From assembly GCA_963798855.1 (NCBI GenBank), contig CAWCUU010000003.1:744001-808000 (forward strand): a DNA stretch of 64,000 nucleotides. The letters run 5' to 3'. Both the position numbers and the translations under genes were made by a program. This stretch comes from CAWCUU01 sp963798855. Lineage in GTDB: Bacteria; Gemmatimonadota; Gemmatimonadetes; Longimicrobiales; RSA9. Shown one piece after another: positions 24,915-32,339 of the stretch; position 1 is the first letter of the stretch, and every line of letters starts with the position of its first letter. The notes beneath the pieces were generated by a model. It did no database searches. It saw only the letters and a list, made by a program, of their open reading frames with translations, and was not told where the DNA came from.

Positions 24915-26644
24915 GCATCACGGGCGCACGCGCGGTCGTCCGCGCGCTGGAGGACGAGGGCATCCCGTTCACGTTCGGGATCCCGGGAACCCACAACATT
25001 GAGCTGTACGACGAGCTCGCGCAGTCGCGCGTGCGTCCCGTCCTCGTGACGGACGAGCAGGGCGCGTCGTTCATGGCCGACGCAGTCTGGCGGGCGTCCG
25101 GCAATCTCGGCTGCGTCAACCTCGTTCCCGGGGCCGGCCTGACGCACGCGCTGTCGGGCATCGCGGAGGCCTACCTCGACACGGTACCGCTGCTGGTGCT
25201 CTCGGTCGGCATCCGTCGCGACACGGGGCGCGCCTACCAGCTCCACGACGTGGACCAGCTCGCGATCGCGGCGCCGGTCACGAAGGCGCAGCTCCGCGCG
25301 GAGCGCGGTGAGGACATCTATCCGACGCTGCGCCGGGCCTGCCGCATCGCGCGCCAGGACGCGCCCGGGCCGGTCATCGTAGAGATCCCGGCCGAGCACT
25401 ACCTGTTCACGCACGAGATCGACCTCGACCGCCAGGCCGAGGTCTACGAGGCGGGCCCTCGCGATGTCGCCCCGGCGCCGGACGAGGCGACCCTCGAGCG
25501 CGTCCTCGCCGTGCTCCGGCCGGCGAAGCGGCCGCTGCTCTACGTCGGGCTCGGCGCCGCCGGCGCCGGCGCCTCCCTCGTCGACCTGGCGGAGCGGCTG
25601 GACGCGCCCGTCGCCACGACGCTGCAAGGCAAGGGAGTCTTCCCCGAGAAGCACCCGCTCTGGCTGTGGCCCGGCTTCGGCGACGCCGCGCCGCCGTTCG
25701 TCCGCGCCATCGCGAGGGACTGTGATGCGATGCTCGCGATCGGCTGCCGCTTCGGCGAGGTCGGTACCGGGAGCTACGGCTTCGAGCCGCCCGGGCCGCT
25801 GATCCACGTGGATGTCGACCCGACCACGCTCGGCCGAAACTACGCCGCAGCCGTGACCGTGCACTCCGACGCGGCCGCGTTCGTCGAGCGGTTGCTCGAG
25901 CGACTGCCGCGCCGCGAGGGCGAGCCCTCGGTGCGCCGCCGCATCCTGGATGGTCACCGCGCGCTCGAGGCGCAGATGCACGAGACGCCGTCGGAGGAGC
26001 GCGTCACCCCCGGCATCCTGCTGCAGGCGCTGCAGAGACGCTTCGGCCCCGACACGATCTTCACCGCCGACAGCGGCAACGGCACCTTCCTCGCCGCCGA
26101 GCTGCTGCGGCTCGAGGCCCCCGGCCGATTCCTCGCGCCGATCGACTACTCGTGCATGGGCTACTCGATCCCGGCGGCGATCGGAGCGAAGCTCGCGCGG
26201 CCGGACCGCCACGTCGTCGCGCTCGCGGGCGACGGCGCGTTCCTGATGACCGGACTCGAGCTGATCACCGCCGCCACGCAGGGGATCGCGCTCGCCGCTT
26301 TCGTGCTGAGAGACCGCGAGCTCGCGCAGATCGCGCAGTTCCAGGACACGGCGCTCAGCCGTCGCAGCTCCAGCGAGGTCGGCGACTACGACCTCGCCAC
26401 GCTGTGTGCCGGGATGGGCGTCGAGTGCCTCGGGCTGGAGTCCGACGGCGGCATCGACGACGTCCTCGGCCGCGTGGCGGAGCTCACGGCGCAGGGGCGG
26501 CCCGTCGCGGTGGACGTCGCAATCGACTATTCCCGCCAGACCCACTTCACGCGCGGTGTCGTGCGCACGAACCTGCGACGGCTGCCATGGCGCGACCGGC
26601 TCCGCTTCATCGGTCGCGCGCTCGCGCGGCGCGTCCTCACCTGA
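24911..26644 (+). CDS. Thiamine-diphosphate-dependent enzyme (acetolactate synthase/benzoylformate decarboxylase family)
   Basis: 577 residues, ATGA overlap with the GMC gene. The N-terminal Pyr domain has the catalytic Glu in VTDEQGASFMADA; a central domain (about 190-330) and a C-terminal PP domain follow. The cofactor motif starts with GDGAF but the usual Asn-Asn that ends the GDG-X(24-28)-NN motif is replaced by Arg-Asp (VLRDRELAQI), leaving the Asp as possible Mg ligand. Members make or break C-C bonds next to a carbonyl, commonly decarboxylating 2-oxoacids. With an aldehyde dehydrogenase one base downstream, 2-oxoacid to aldehyde to acid is a plausible sequence; the substrate is not known. 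Confidence 0.85.
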   Translation: MSITGARAVVRALEDEGIPFTFGIPGTHNIELYDELAQSRVRPVLVTDEQGASFMADAVWRASGNLGCVNLVPGAGLTHALSGIAEAYLDTVPLLVLSVGIRRDTGRAYQLHDVDQLAIAAPVTKAQLRAERGEDIYPTLRRACRIARQDAPGPVIVEIPAEHYLFTHEIDLDRQAEVYEAGPRDVAPAPDEATLERVLAVLRPAKRPLLYVGLGAAGAGASLVDLAERLDAPVATTLQGKGVFPEKHPLWLWPGFGDAAPPFVRAIARDCDAMLAIGCRFGEVGTGSYGFEPPGPLIHVDVDPTTLGRNYAAAVTVHSDAAAFVERLLERLPRREGEPSVRRRILDGHRALEAQMHETPSEERVTPGILLQALQRRFGPDTIFTADSGNGTFLAAELLRLEAPGRFLAPIDYSCMGYSIPAAIGAKLARPDRHVVALAGDGAFLMTGLELITAATQGIALAAFVLRDRELAQIAQFQDTALSRRSSSEVGDYDLATLCAGMGVECLGLESDGGIDDVLGRVAELTAQGRPVAVDVAIDYSRQTHFTRGVVRTNLRRLPWRDRLRFIGRALARRVLT

Positions 26645-26645
26645 G

Positions 26646-28208
26646 ATGCCTCGGGATCGGAGACCTTCCTGGCCGGCGCGCCGCGTCGCGTCACTCGCGG
26701 AGCGGGTCCGCTGCGTCGCCGAGCGCCCCCCGCTCGGCGTGCCCGCGCCGCTCACCGGTCGGATGCTCGGCAGCGTGCCGCTGTGCGAGCCCGACGACGT
26801 GCGCGAAGCCGCGACCAGGGCCCGCGCGGCGCAGCCGGCGTGGGAGGCTCGACCGATCCGCGAGCGCGTCAGGGTCTTCCGCCGCTTGCACGGCCTGCTG
26901 CTCCGCCACCGCGACGAGATCATGGACCTCGTCCAGCTCGAGACCGGCAAGTCCCGGCGCGATGCGTTCGAGGAGCTCGCCGACACCGCAATGGTGTGCG
27001 CCTACTACTCCGCCCACGCACGGCGCCACCTCCGCCCGCGTCGCCGCCGCGGCGCGATCCCGGGGCTCACCCGGACGATGGAGCTGCAGCGGCCGTACGC
27101 GCTCTGCGGCGTGATCAGCCCGGCGAACTACCCGCTCACGATGGCCGTCGCCGACGCGGTGCCGGCGCTCATCGCCGGATGCGCCGTGCTCGTGAAACCC
27201 GATCCGCGCGCGCCGTTCTCCTCGCTGCTGGCCGGCGAGCTGCTGGAGGAGGCCAGGCTGCCGCGCGACCTGTACCAGGTCGTCACCGGCCCGGGAGACG
27301 TGGGCGCCGCGGTCGTGGACGCCGTGGACTTCGTCGCGTTCACGGGCGGGACGGAGACGGGGCGGCGGGTGGCGGAGCGCGCCGGGAGCCGCCTCGTGGA
27401 CTGCTCGCTCGAGCTCGGCGGCAAGAACGCGCTGCTCGTGCTGCACGACGCCGACCTGGACGCGGCTATCGCCGGAGCGGCGCGCGGCGCCTTCGCGAAC
27501 GCCGGTCAGCTGTGCATCGGCGTCGAGCGGATCCTCGTCGACCGCGTCGTGCATGAAGAGTTCGTCGCCCGCCTCGTCGAGCGGGTGCGGGAGATGCGCA
27601 TCGGCGCGGGACTCGACTGGGAGTTCGAGGTCGGCTCGCTCGGCTCGGAGCAGCAGTTCGAGACCGTGCGGGGTCAGCTCGAGGACGCGCTGAGCAAGGG
27701 CGCCACGGTGCTCGTCGGCGGCCGCGCCCGCCCCGACCTCGGGCCCTGGTTCTTCGAGCCGACGCTGCTCGCCGGCGTCGGCCCCGGCATGCGCGTGTAC
27801 GACCAGGAGACGTTCGGCCCGATCGCCTGGATCGACCGCTTCCAGACCGAGGAGGAGGCGGTCCGGCGCGTGAACGAGAGCCGCTACGGACTGAGCGCGA
27901 GCATCTGGAGCGAGGACCCGAAGCGGGCGCGGCAGCTCGCCGAGAGGCTCGATGTCGGGACCGTGAACATCAACGAGGCGTACGGCGCGGCGTACGCGTC
28001 GGTGGACTCGCCGATGGGTGGCTTCAAGGACTCCGGAATGGGGCGCCGCCACGGCGCCGAGGGGATCCGTCGCTACACCCGGCCGCAGACGATCTCCCGC
28101 CAGCGGCTACACCCGCTCGCGCCCTCGCGCCTGCTCCCGCCACGCCGCTTCGCCTGGCTGTTCAGCGGCTGGCTGAGGCTCGCCCGCCACATCCCCGGAC
28201 TGCGCTGA
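26646..28208 (+). CDS. NAD(P)-dependent aldehyde dehydrogenase (succinate-semialdehyde dehydrogenase-like)
   Basis: 520 residues beginning one base after the stop of the ThDP enzyme gene. All catalytic features are present: N161 (ISPANYPL), K184 (VLVKPDP), E256 (LELGGKNA) and C290 (NAGQLCIG). The family oxidises aldehydes to carboxylates with NAD(P)+. The C-terminus carries an extra 40 or so basic and hydrophobic residues (APSRLLPPRRFAWLFSGWL) beyond the usual end, which might contact the membrane. As last enzyme of the operon it would remove the aldehyde made by the two preceding oxidising or decarboxylating enzymes. Confidence 0.9.
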   Translation: MPRDRRPSWPARRVASLAERVRCVAERPPLGVPAPLTGRMLGSVPLCEPDDVREAATRARAAQPAWEARPIRERVRVFRRLHGLLLRHRDEIMDLVQLETGKSRRDAFEELADTAMVCAYYSAHARRHLRPRRRRGAIPGLTRTMELQRPYALCGVISPANYPLTMAVADAVPALIAGCAVLVKPDPRAPFSSLLAGELLEEARLPRDLYQVVTGPGDVGAAVVDAVDFVAFTGGTETGRRVAERAGSRLVDCSLELGGKNALLVLHDADLDAAIAGAARGAFANAGQLCIGVERILVDRVVHEEFVARLVERVREMRIGAGLDWEFEVGSLGSEQQFETVRGQLEDALSKGATVLVGGRARPDLGPWFFEPTLLAGVGPGMRVYDQETFGPIAWIDRFQTEEEAVRRVNESRYGLSASIWSEDPKRARQLAERLDVGTVNINEAYGAAYASVDSPMGGFKDSGMGRRHGAEGIRRYTRPQTISRQRLHPLAPSRLLPPRRFAWLFSGWLRLARHIPGLR

Positions 28209-28211
28209 GCC

Positions 28212-29357
28212 ATGCGGCGACACCCGCTCCACCCCTTGCGCATCCTGCTGCTGCTCGCGACGGCGCTCGCCGCCGGCTGCCGGACCGAGCCGGCTCCTCG
28301 ACACACCGCCGCCACGCCCACCGACAGCTTCGCCCCGCTCGTCGCCCGGCTGTCGGAGCCCGGCGGCTACTTCGACACCGACAACCTGATCTCGAACGAG
28401 ACGTCGTATCTCCACGCGCTCGGGCCTTTGCGGCGGATCGGAGTGAGCGGTGGTGCCTACATCGGCGTCGGCCCGGACCAGAACTTCGCCTACATCGCGC
28501 AGATCCGTCCGGAGATCGCGCTCATCATCGACATCCGGCGCGACAACCTGCTGCAGCAGCTCTGGTTCAAGGCGCTCTTCCAGCTCGCACGCGATCGCGC
28601 CGACTACCTGGCCCTCATGTTCGGCCGGCCGCGTCCCCGCTTCCGCATCCCCGAGGGCGACGACGGCCTCGACCGCCTCGTCGCGTACTTCGATTCGACG
28701 CCCGCCGACCCGGGCGTCGTGAACTCGGCCCGCGCCGCCATCCATGGGACGCTGAGCCGCTTCGGCGTGCCGCTCTCACCCGAGGACATCGCGCGCATCG
28801 ACACGATCCACGACACGTTCATCGATGCCGGGCTCGGGCTTCGCTTCACCAGCTACGGCCGCGCGCCGCGCTCCTACTATCCGACCTATCGGGATCTGCT
28901 GCTGGAGAGGGACCTGACCGGCCGGCGAGGCAGCTATCTCGCTCGCGAGGCCGACTTCGATATCGTCAAGGAGCTCGAGGACCGCGATCGCGTCATTCCC
29001 GTCGTCGGTGACCTCGCCGGCGAGCACGCGCTCCCCGAGATCGCCCGCTATCTGCAGGCGCGCGGCATCCCCGTCTCCGCTTTCTATACCTCGAACGTCG
29101 AGTTCTACCTGATGCGGCAGGGTGGCTTCGGCCGCTTCGCCACGACCGTCGTCGCCCTCCCGCGCAAGCCGCACGCGGTTTTCATCCGCAGCTACTTCCA
29201 CCCCTTCCGCAGCGACCCCGTCCCCGCCTCCGTGCCCGGCTACGCGAGCACGCAGATCGTGCAGCCGATGGAACGGTTCGTCGAGCGGGTCGAGCACGGT
29301 GGCGGCTACGGCAGCTATTTCGAGCTGGTCACGGACGTGGGAGTACGAGAGAGGTAG
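28212..29357 (+). CDS. Lipoprotein with Rossmann-like (methyltransferase-like) domain
   Basis: 381 residues; ATG 28212 lies 3 bases after the aldehyde dehydrogenase stop. Residues 1-23 form a lipoprotein signal (LLLATALAAGC, lipidated Cys23). A glycine-rich segment IGVSGGAYIGVGPDQNF (about 76-92) followed by IALIIDIRRDN (about 102-112) looks like a nucleotide or S-adenosylmethionine-type Rossmann start, and a later strand-turn (VIPVVGDLAGEHALPEI) would fit the same fold. I do not know a characterised homologue. It is apparently the last gene of the oxidoreductase operon, but nothing visible ties it to the same chemistry. Confidence 0.7.
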   Translation: MRRHPLHPLRILLLLATALAAGCRTEPAPRHTAATPTDSFAPLVARLSEPGGYFDTDNLISNETSYLHALGPLRRIGVSGGAYIGVGPDQNFAYIAQIRPEIALIIDIRRDNLLQQLWFKALFQLARDRADYLALMFGRPRPRFRIPEGDDGLDRLVAYFDSTPADPGVVNSARAAIHGTLSRFGVPLSPEDIARIDTIHDTFIDAGLGLRFTSYGRAPRSYYPTYRDLLLERDLTGRRGSYLAREADFDIVKELEDRDRVIPVVGDLAGEHALPEIARYLQARGIPVSAFYTSNVEFYLMRQGGFGRFATTVVALPRKPHAVFIRSYFHPFRSDPVPASVPGYASTQIVQPMERFVERVEHGGGYGSYFELVTDVGVRER

Positions 29358-29447
29358 CCCTGATCTCCGGCCAAGCCCGCGAGGGTCGGGGGTCTGGTCG
29401 GCCAATACGTTGCTGCGAGCGCGCGAAGCGTCAGGGCCCAGGGGCAC

Positions 29448-29760
29448 GGGCCGGCCGATACGTCGGGAACGCCGCGAGCCTCGCGGGGGGCGGGGGCCGC
29501 GCGGCCATGGGCCGGCCGATACGTCGGTGAACGCCGCAAGCCTCGGGGGGGGCGGGGGCCGCGCGGCCATGGGCCGGCCGATACTCTGGCGAACGCCGCG
29601 AGCCTCGGGGGCCCAGGAGCGCGGGCCGGCCGATACCCTGGCGAACGCCGCGAGCCTCGGGGGGGCGGGGGCCGCGCGGCCATGGGCCGGCCGATACCCT
29701 GGCGAACGCCGCGAGCCTCGGGGGGGCGGGGGCCGCGCGGCCATGGGCCGGCCGTGAACC
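29448..29760. repeat. 61-bp minisatellite, five units plus partial
   Basis: Units start at GGGCCGGCCGATAC: 29448, 29509, 29571, 29623 (52 bp, internally deleted), 29684, and a truncated copy at 29745. Each contains GAACGCCGCGAGCCTC, a G-run of 5-8 bases and the palindromic core GGCCGCGCGGCCATGGGCC. The poly-G length varies between units. It is bounded by two convergent genes. Confidence 0.9.
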
Positions 29761-29926
29761 GGTGAAAGCCCGTTCCTTGGGAGGGCTCCAGGCCACTCTG
29801 GGCGGTTTCCCCCACATACTGTGCCCAACCCCCCAACTGCTTGGTCGATCCGTCTACATTGGGAGGTTGACCGCACTCGCGCGTGCGCTCGCTCACACTC
29901 GCGCGCCCCACTCGCCCGCGCGCGCT

Positions 29927-30068
29927 CGACCGCCCCAGGCCCGAGGCTTCGCGCTCACGCGATCGCCTCCCGGGCCCGACTCCCTCGCTCCGCTCTCACG
30001 CGACCGCCCCCCGGCCCGAGCCCTCGCGCTCACGCCACCGCCCCCCGGCCCGAGCCCTCGCGCTCGCG
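29927..30068. repeat. Four-copy imperfect 34-bp repeat
   Basis: Copies at 29927, 29960 (41 bp, diverged), 30001 and 30035; the last two are nearly identical and share CCGCCCCCCGGCCCGAGCCC followed by TCGCGCTC. Located immediately beyond the 3' end of the AbiEi/DUF559-like gene. Confidence 0.8.
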
Positions 30069-30139
30069 CGAACATCCGCCCGCACGACTGTCGTGGCCCA
30101 CCGCTCGCCAGCCGGCCGCGTGAGTTCTCCCGCAGGCGC

Positions 30140-31063
30140 CTACAGCGCGTTCCCCGCCTGTCTTCGTGCCACCGCCGCGCCGACGACCGCGGCGACCTCC
30201 AGCCGCCGTTCGCTGATCTGTCGCCAGGTGAAACGTCGGACGTGGTAGCCCGCGGCCATGAGCAGGGCGTCACGCCGGTGGTCGCGCTCGAATGCCGGGC
30301 GAGCGGCGTGGAAGGCGTAGCCGTCGATCTCGACGATCAGCCGCGCCTGCCGCCAGAGGAAATCGACCTCGAAACCCTCGACGAGGATGTTCACCTGTGG
30401 CGGCGGCAGGCCGGCCTCCCGGACGAGAGTGAGGAAGCGGTGCTCGGCCTCGGACCGTGTGCGGGCCGGGGAGCCACGGCCGAGCAGCGACCGCAGAACA
30501 CCCGCCCCGGCGGCACGCGGGTGCCGCTGGAGCAGGCCGCGTACCTGCTTCAGCGTCGCGAGCCGGCGCGCACACGTCTCGGCGAGGGCCTTCTCGAGGT
30601 CGCGCGCACCCAGGCGGCCGGCCAGATCCAGGAGCGTCCGCGCCGGGGTGGTGATCGGGATCCCGTCGAAGGTCGTCCTCTCATCCGATCGCAGGCTCGT
30701 GATTCGATGCACCTGGATGCCGGGCCGTCGGTGGTCGCCCTCTGTCGTGATCACGTGGGGCATCGCGGGGCGGTAGTGACCGCCGAGCTGCTCCCGGATC
30801 ACGGCGGCGCTCTCATGGCCGACGACCGCGCCCGCACCGCACGCGAGGGCCGCGGCCATTTCCGACGACCGCGGCGGCGCGACCGGTCCAACCAGGTAGA
30901 TGCCGCGATGTAGTACGCGCAGCCTGTCGCGACCCACGCGCCAGTCCACCTGGTGTGGGCTCACGCCAGCCGCGATCAGCTGCTCGCGTGTGACGACGGC
31001 ATGCTGACGGACGGCCAGGCTCGCGATCACAGCCTCTGGGTCGCGACGCCTCGTATTTGGCAC
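30140..31063 (-). CDS. AbiEi-type N-terminal wHTH plus DUF559 (Vsr-like nuclease fold) protein
   Basis: 307 residues from GTG 31063, with GGGAG 7 bases upstream; open frame further upstream is low-complexity and rejected. Residues about 10-60 (AVVTREQLIAAGVSPHQVDWRV) resemble the AbiEi antitoxin N-terminal winged helix; the middle (ALACGAGAVVGHESAA, RTLLDLA) matches the same family. The C-terminus has the DUF559/very-short-patch-repair-like nuclease core: VNILVEGFEVDFLWR and LIVEIDGYAFH (D...ExD), then DALLMAAGYHVRRFTW. No AbiEii nucleotidyltransferase toxin is adjacent, so it is an orphan. DNA cleavage or regulation is inferred from the fold only. Confidence 0.8.
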   Translation of the reverse strand: MPNTRRRDPEAVIASLAVRQHAVVTREQLIAAGVSPHQVDWRVGRDRLRVLHRGIYLVGPVAPPRSSEMAAALACGAGAVVGHESAAVIREQLGGHYRPAMPHVITTEGDHRRPGIQVHRITSLRSDERTTFDGIPITTPARTLLDLAGRLGARDLEKALAETCARRLATLKQVRGLLQRHPRAAGAGVLRSLLGRGSPARTRSEAEHRFLTLVREAGLPPPQVNILVEGFEVDFLWRQARLIVEIDGYAFHAARPAFERDHRRDALLMAAGYHVRRFTWRQISERRLEVAAVVGAAVARRQAGNAL

Positions 31064-31404
31064 TGGTCGCTCCCGCTTCCCGGACCCGTAGGGCTCTCGT
31101 AGCTCGCGGCCGCCCCGCGCGGCCCGGCGGCGGCCGTCCCGCGCCGCCAGCGGCGGCCGCCCCGCGCGCCCAGCGGCGACCGCCCTGCACGCCCCATCGG
31201 CGGTGCGCCACACGCGGCCTGTCGGCGGCGCCCGCACCCGGCCCGGGTTGCGCGCCGATCCTCACACCGACGGCCGAGCACCGGTGCACCCATCATCGCG
31301 GCCGACATGACGCCGACAGGAAGAGGAGTGCGTGCAGCGGCCGGGCGGTGCCATGGCGGATCGGGACCGGCGCCCCGTTACGCACAACGCGAAGCTCGAG
31401 CTTC
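31064..31404. other. 341-bp intergenic region with degenerate GC-rich repeat
   Basis: Lies upstream of the AbiEi/DUF559-like gene and beyond the 3' end of the small lipoprotein gene. About 31101-31245 is a degenerate array of roughly 24-bp units starting CGGCGG[C/T]. The rest (31250-31404) shows no gene or motif that I can name, although the promoter of the AbiEi/DUF559 gene must be here. Confidence 0.5.
31101..31245. repeat. Degenerate ~24-bp GC-rich repeat
   Basis: CGGCGG-initiated units at about 31125, 31151, 31174, 31198 and 31223, with ends such as GCCGCCAG, GCGCCCAG, CGCCCCAT. Spacing 23-26 bp, sequence strongly diverged. Confidence 0.55.
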
Positions 31405-31968
31405 TCAGATCCCGTCTCCGCAGACTCTTCCCCGCATGTTCAGCTCGATCCAGCCGGCGGGGATGTCGACGATCCCGTGGTTCTGGATGACGCCGTCCGG
31501 GTTCGCGAACACGCCTTCGCCCTCGGCGACGCGCATCTGGTCGTTGACGCGGCAGCCTTCGCCGGCGCGGGGCGAGCAGCTCGCGCGGTCGTTCGTCTGG
31601 AACCAGGAGCCGTCTTCGGCGGTGAAGTGGTGGTGAAGCAGGATGTGGTGGGCGCCCTGCTGCTTGCCGCCCGAGATGTACTCGGCGTCGACGAAGGAGT
31701 AGAGGATGCCGTCCATGCCCGCGACGGAGAACGGCGTCGGCATCGCGCCGAACAGGTAGCTGCCGGGGTTCAGCGGATCCTCGTAGACACCGAGGCCACC
31801 GACCGTGCTGTACTCGAAGTTCACGCAGTGGTCCTGCGACAGCACGCCTGGGGCGCGGGAGGCCTCCGGCGCCAGCGCACCCACGGGGTCGGTCGGCGTG
31901 CCGGCATCGTCGCAGCCGAAGAGCGCGAGCGCGATGATGAGTGTGGCGACATGGGTGCGGCTCTTCAT
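31405..31968 (-). CDS. Hypothetical lipoprotein
   Basis: 187 residues. Signal peptide with lipobox ALFGC (Cys19) followed by Asp-Asp. The mature part contains two short histidine-rich or aromatic segments (GAHHILLHHHFTAED) and four Cys after the lipid anchor (HCVNF, ASCSP, GCRVN, RVCGD), which could form two disulfides in the periplasm. No family recognised. ATG 31968 has GGAGGG upstream and overlaps the stop of the small upstream gene (ATGA), so both are translated from one message. The G+C content is slightly below that of neighbours. Confidence 0.72.
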   Translation of the reverse strand: MKSRTHVATLIIALALFGCDDAGTPTDPVGALAPEASRAPGVLSQDHCVNFEYSTVGGLGVYEDPLNPGSYLFGAMPTPFSVAGMDGILYSFVDAEYISGGKQQGAHHILLHHHFTAEDGSWFQTNDRASCSPRAGEGCRVNDQMRVAEGEGVFANPDGVIQNHGIVDIPAGWIELNMRGRVCGDGI

Positions 31969-32219
31969 GGTTCCCTCCGATTCGGGGAGGAGGTCGGTGC
32001 CGGCTCATCGGCCGGCGTCGGGACAACGCTCTGTTCCTTGTCGTGCGCCCCGGTGCTTCGCATGTTGGATCGGTGGAGCAGCTCCGTCAGCCGTTCCTGC
32101 AGCTGCTCATCGCCTTCGAAATTCCGGCGCTCTCCCGTGCCGAGTCGTTCGACGACGCCGTCGATCCGATCGCCGTCTTGCATGCGGATGCGCAGCGTGA
32201 AGTAGGCGTACTCTTCCAC
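31965..32219 (-). CDS. Small hypothetical protein coupled to the lipoprotein gene
   Basis: 84 residues, easily missed because the frame stays open far upstream without a meaningful start. GTG 32219 is chosen: GGAGG sits 5-6 bases before it and conserved-looking sequence begins there (MEEYAYFTLRIRM, then GDRIDGVVERLGTGE and an amphipathic helix ELLHRS). The last 30 residues are disordered. The stop forms an ATGA overlap with the lipoprotein start, strong evidence that the frame is real. It is divergent from the BTAD regulator gene (120 bp between starts), which might control it. Function unknown. Confidence 0.68.
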   Translation of the reverse strand: MEEYAYFTLRIRMQDGDRIDGVVERLGTGERRNFEGDEQLQERLTELLHRSNMRSTGAHDKEQSVVPTPADEPAPTSSPNRREP

Positions 32220-32339
32220 AGATGCCTCCGCCGTGATGGCCACGGGCGGCCGCGGAGCGCCGTCGCTTTCGGATGCGAAGCTGGCATCGAGCCGTCGCGC
32301 GGCCGTCGCGCGAGGCGTTTCATCCCCGTATCGGACCCG

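Larger units (their letters stand above)
29358..30139. other. 782-bp convergent intergenic region filled with repeats
   Basis: Lies between the ends of two convergent genes. It contains a 61-bp minisatellite (29448-29760) and a 34-bp array (29927-30068), joined by about 160 bp of single-copy sequence around 29770-29870 that includes a less GC-rich stretch (CCCACATACTGTGCCCAACC). Open frames through it are repeat artefacts. Confidence 0.7.

Noticed and set aside
31064..31237. N-terminal extension of the AbiEi/DUF559-like protein
   Set aside because: Extension is low-complexity Arg/Ala/Gly from repeat DNA; GTG 31063 has the ribosome site.
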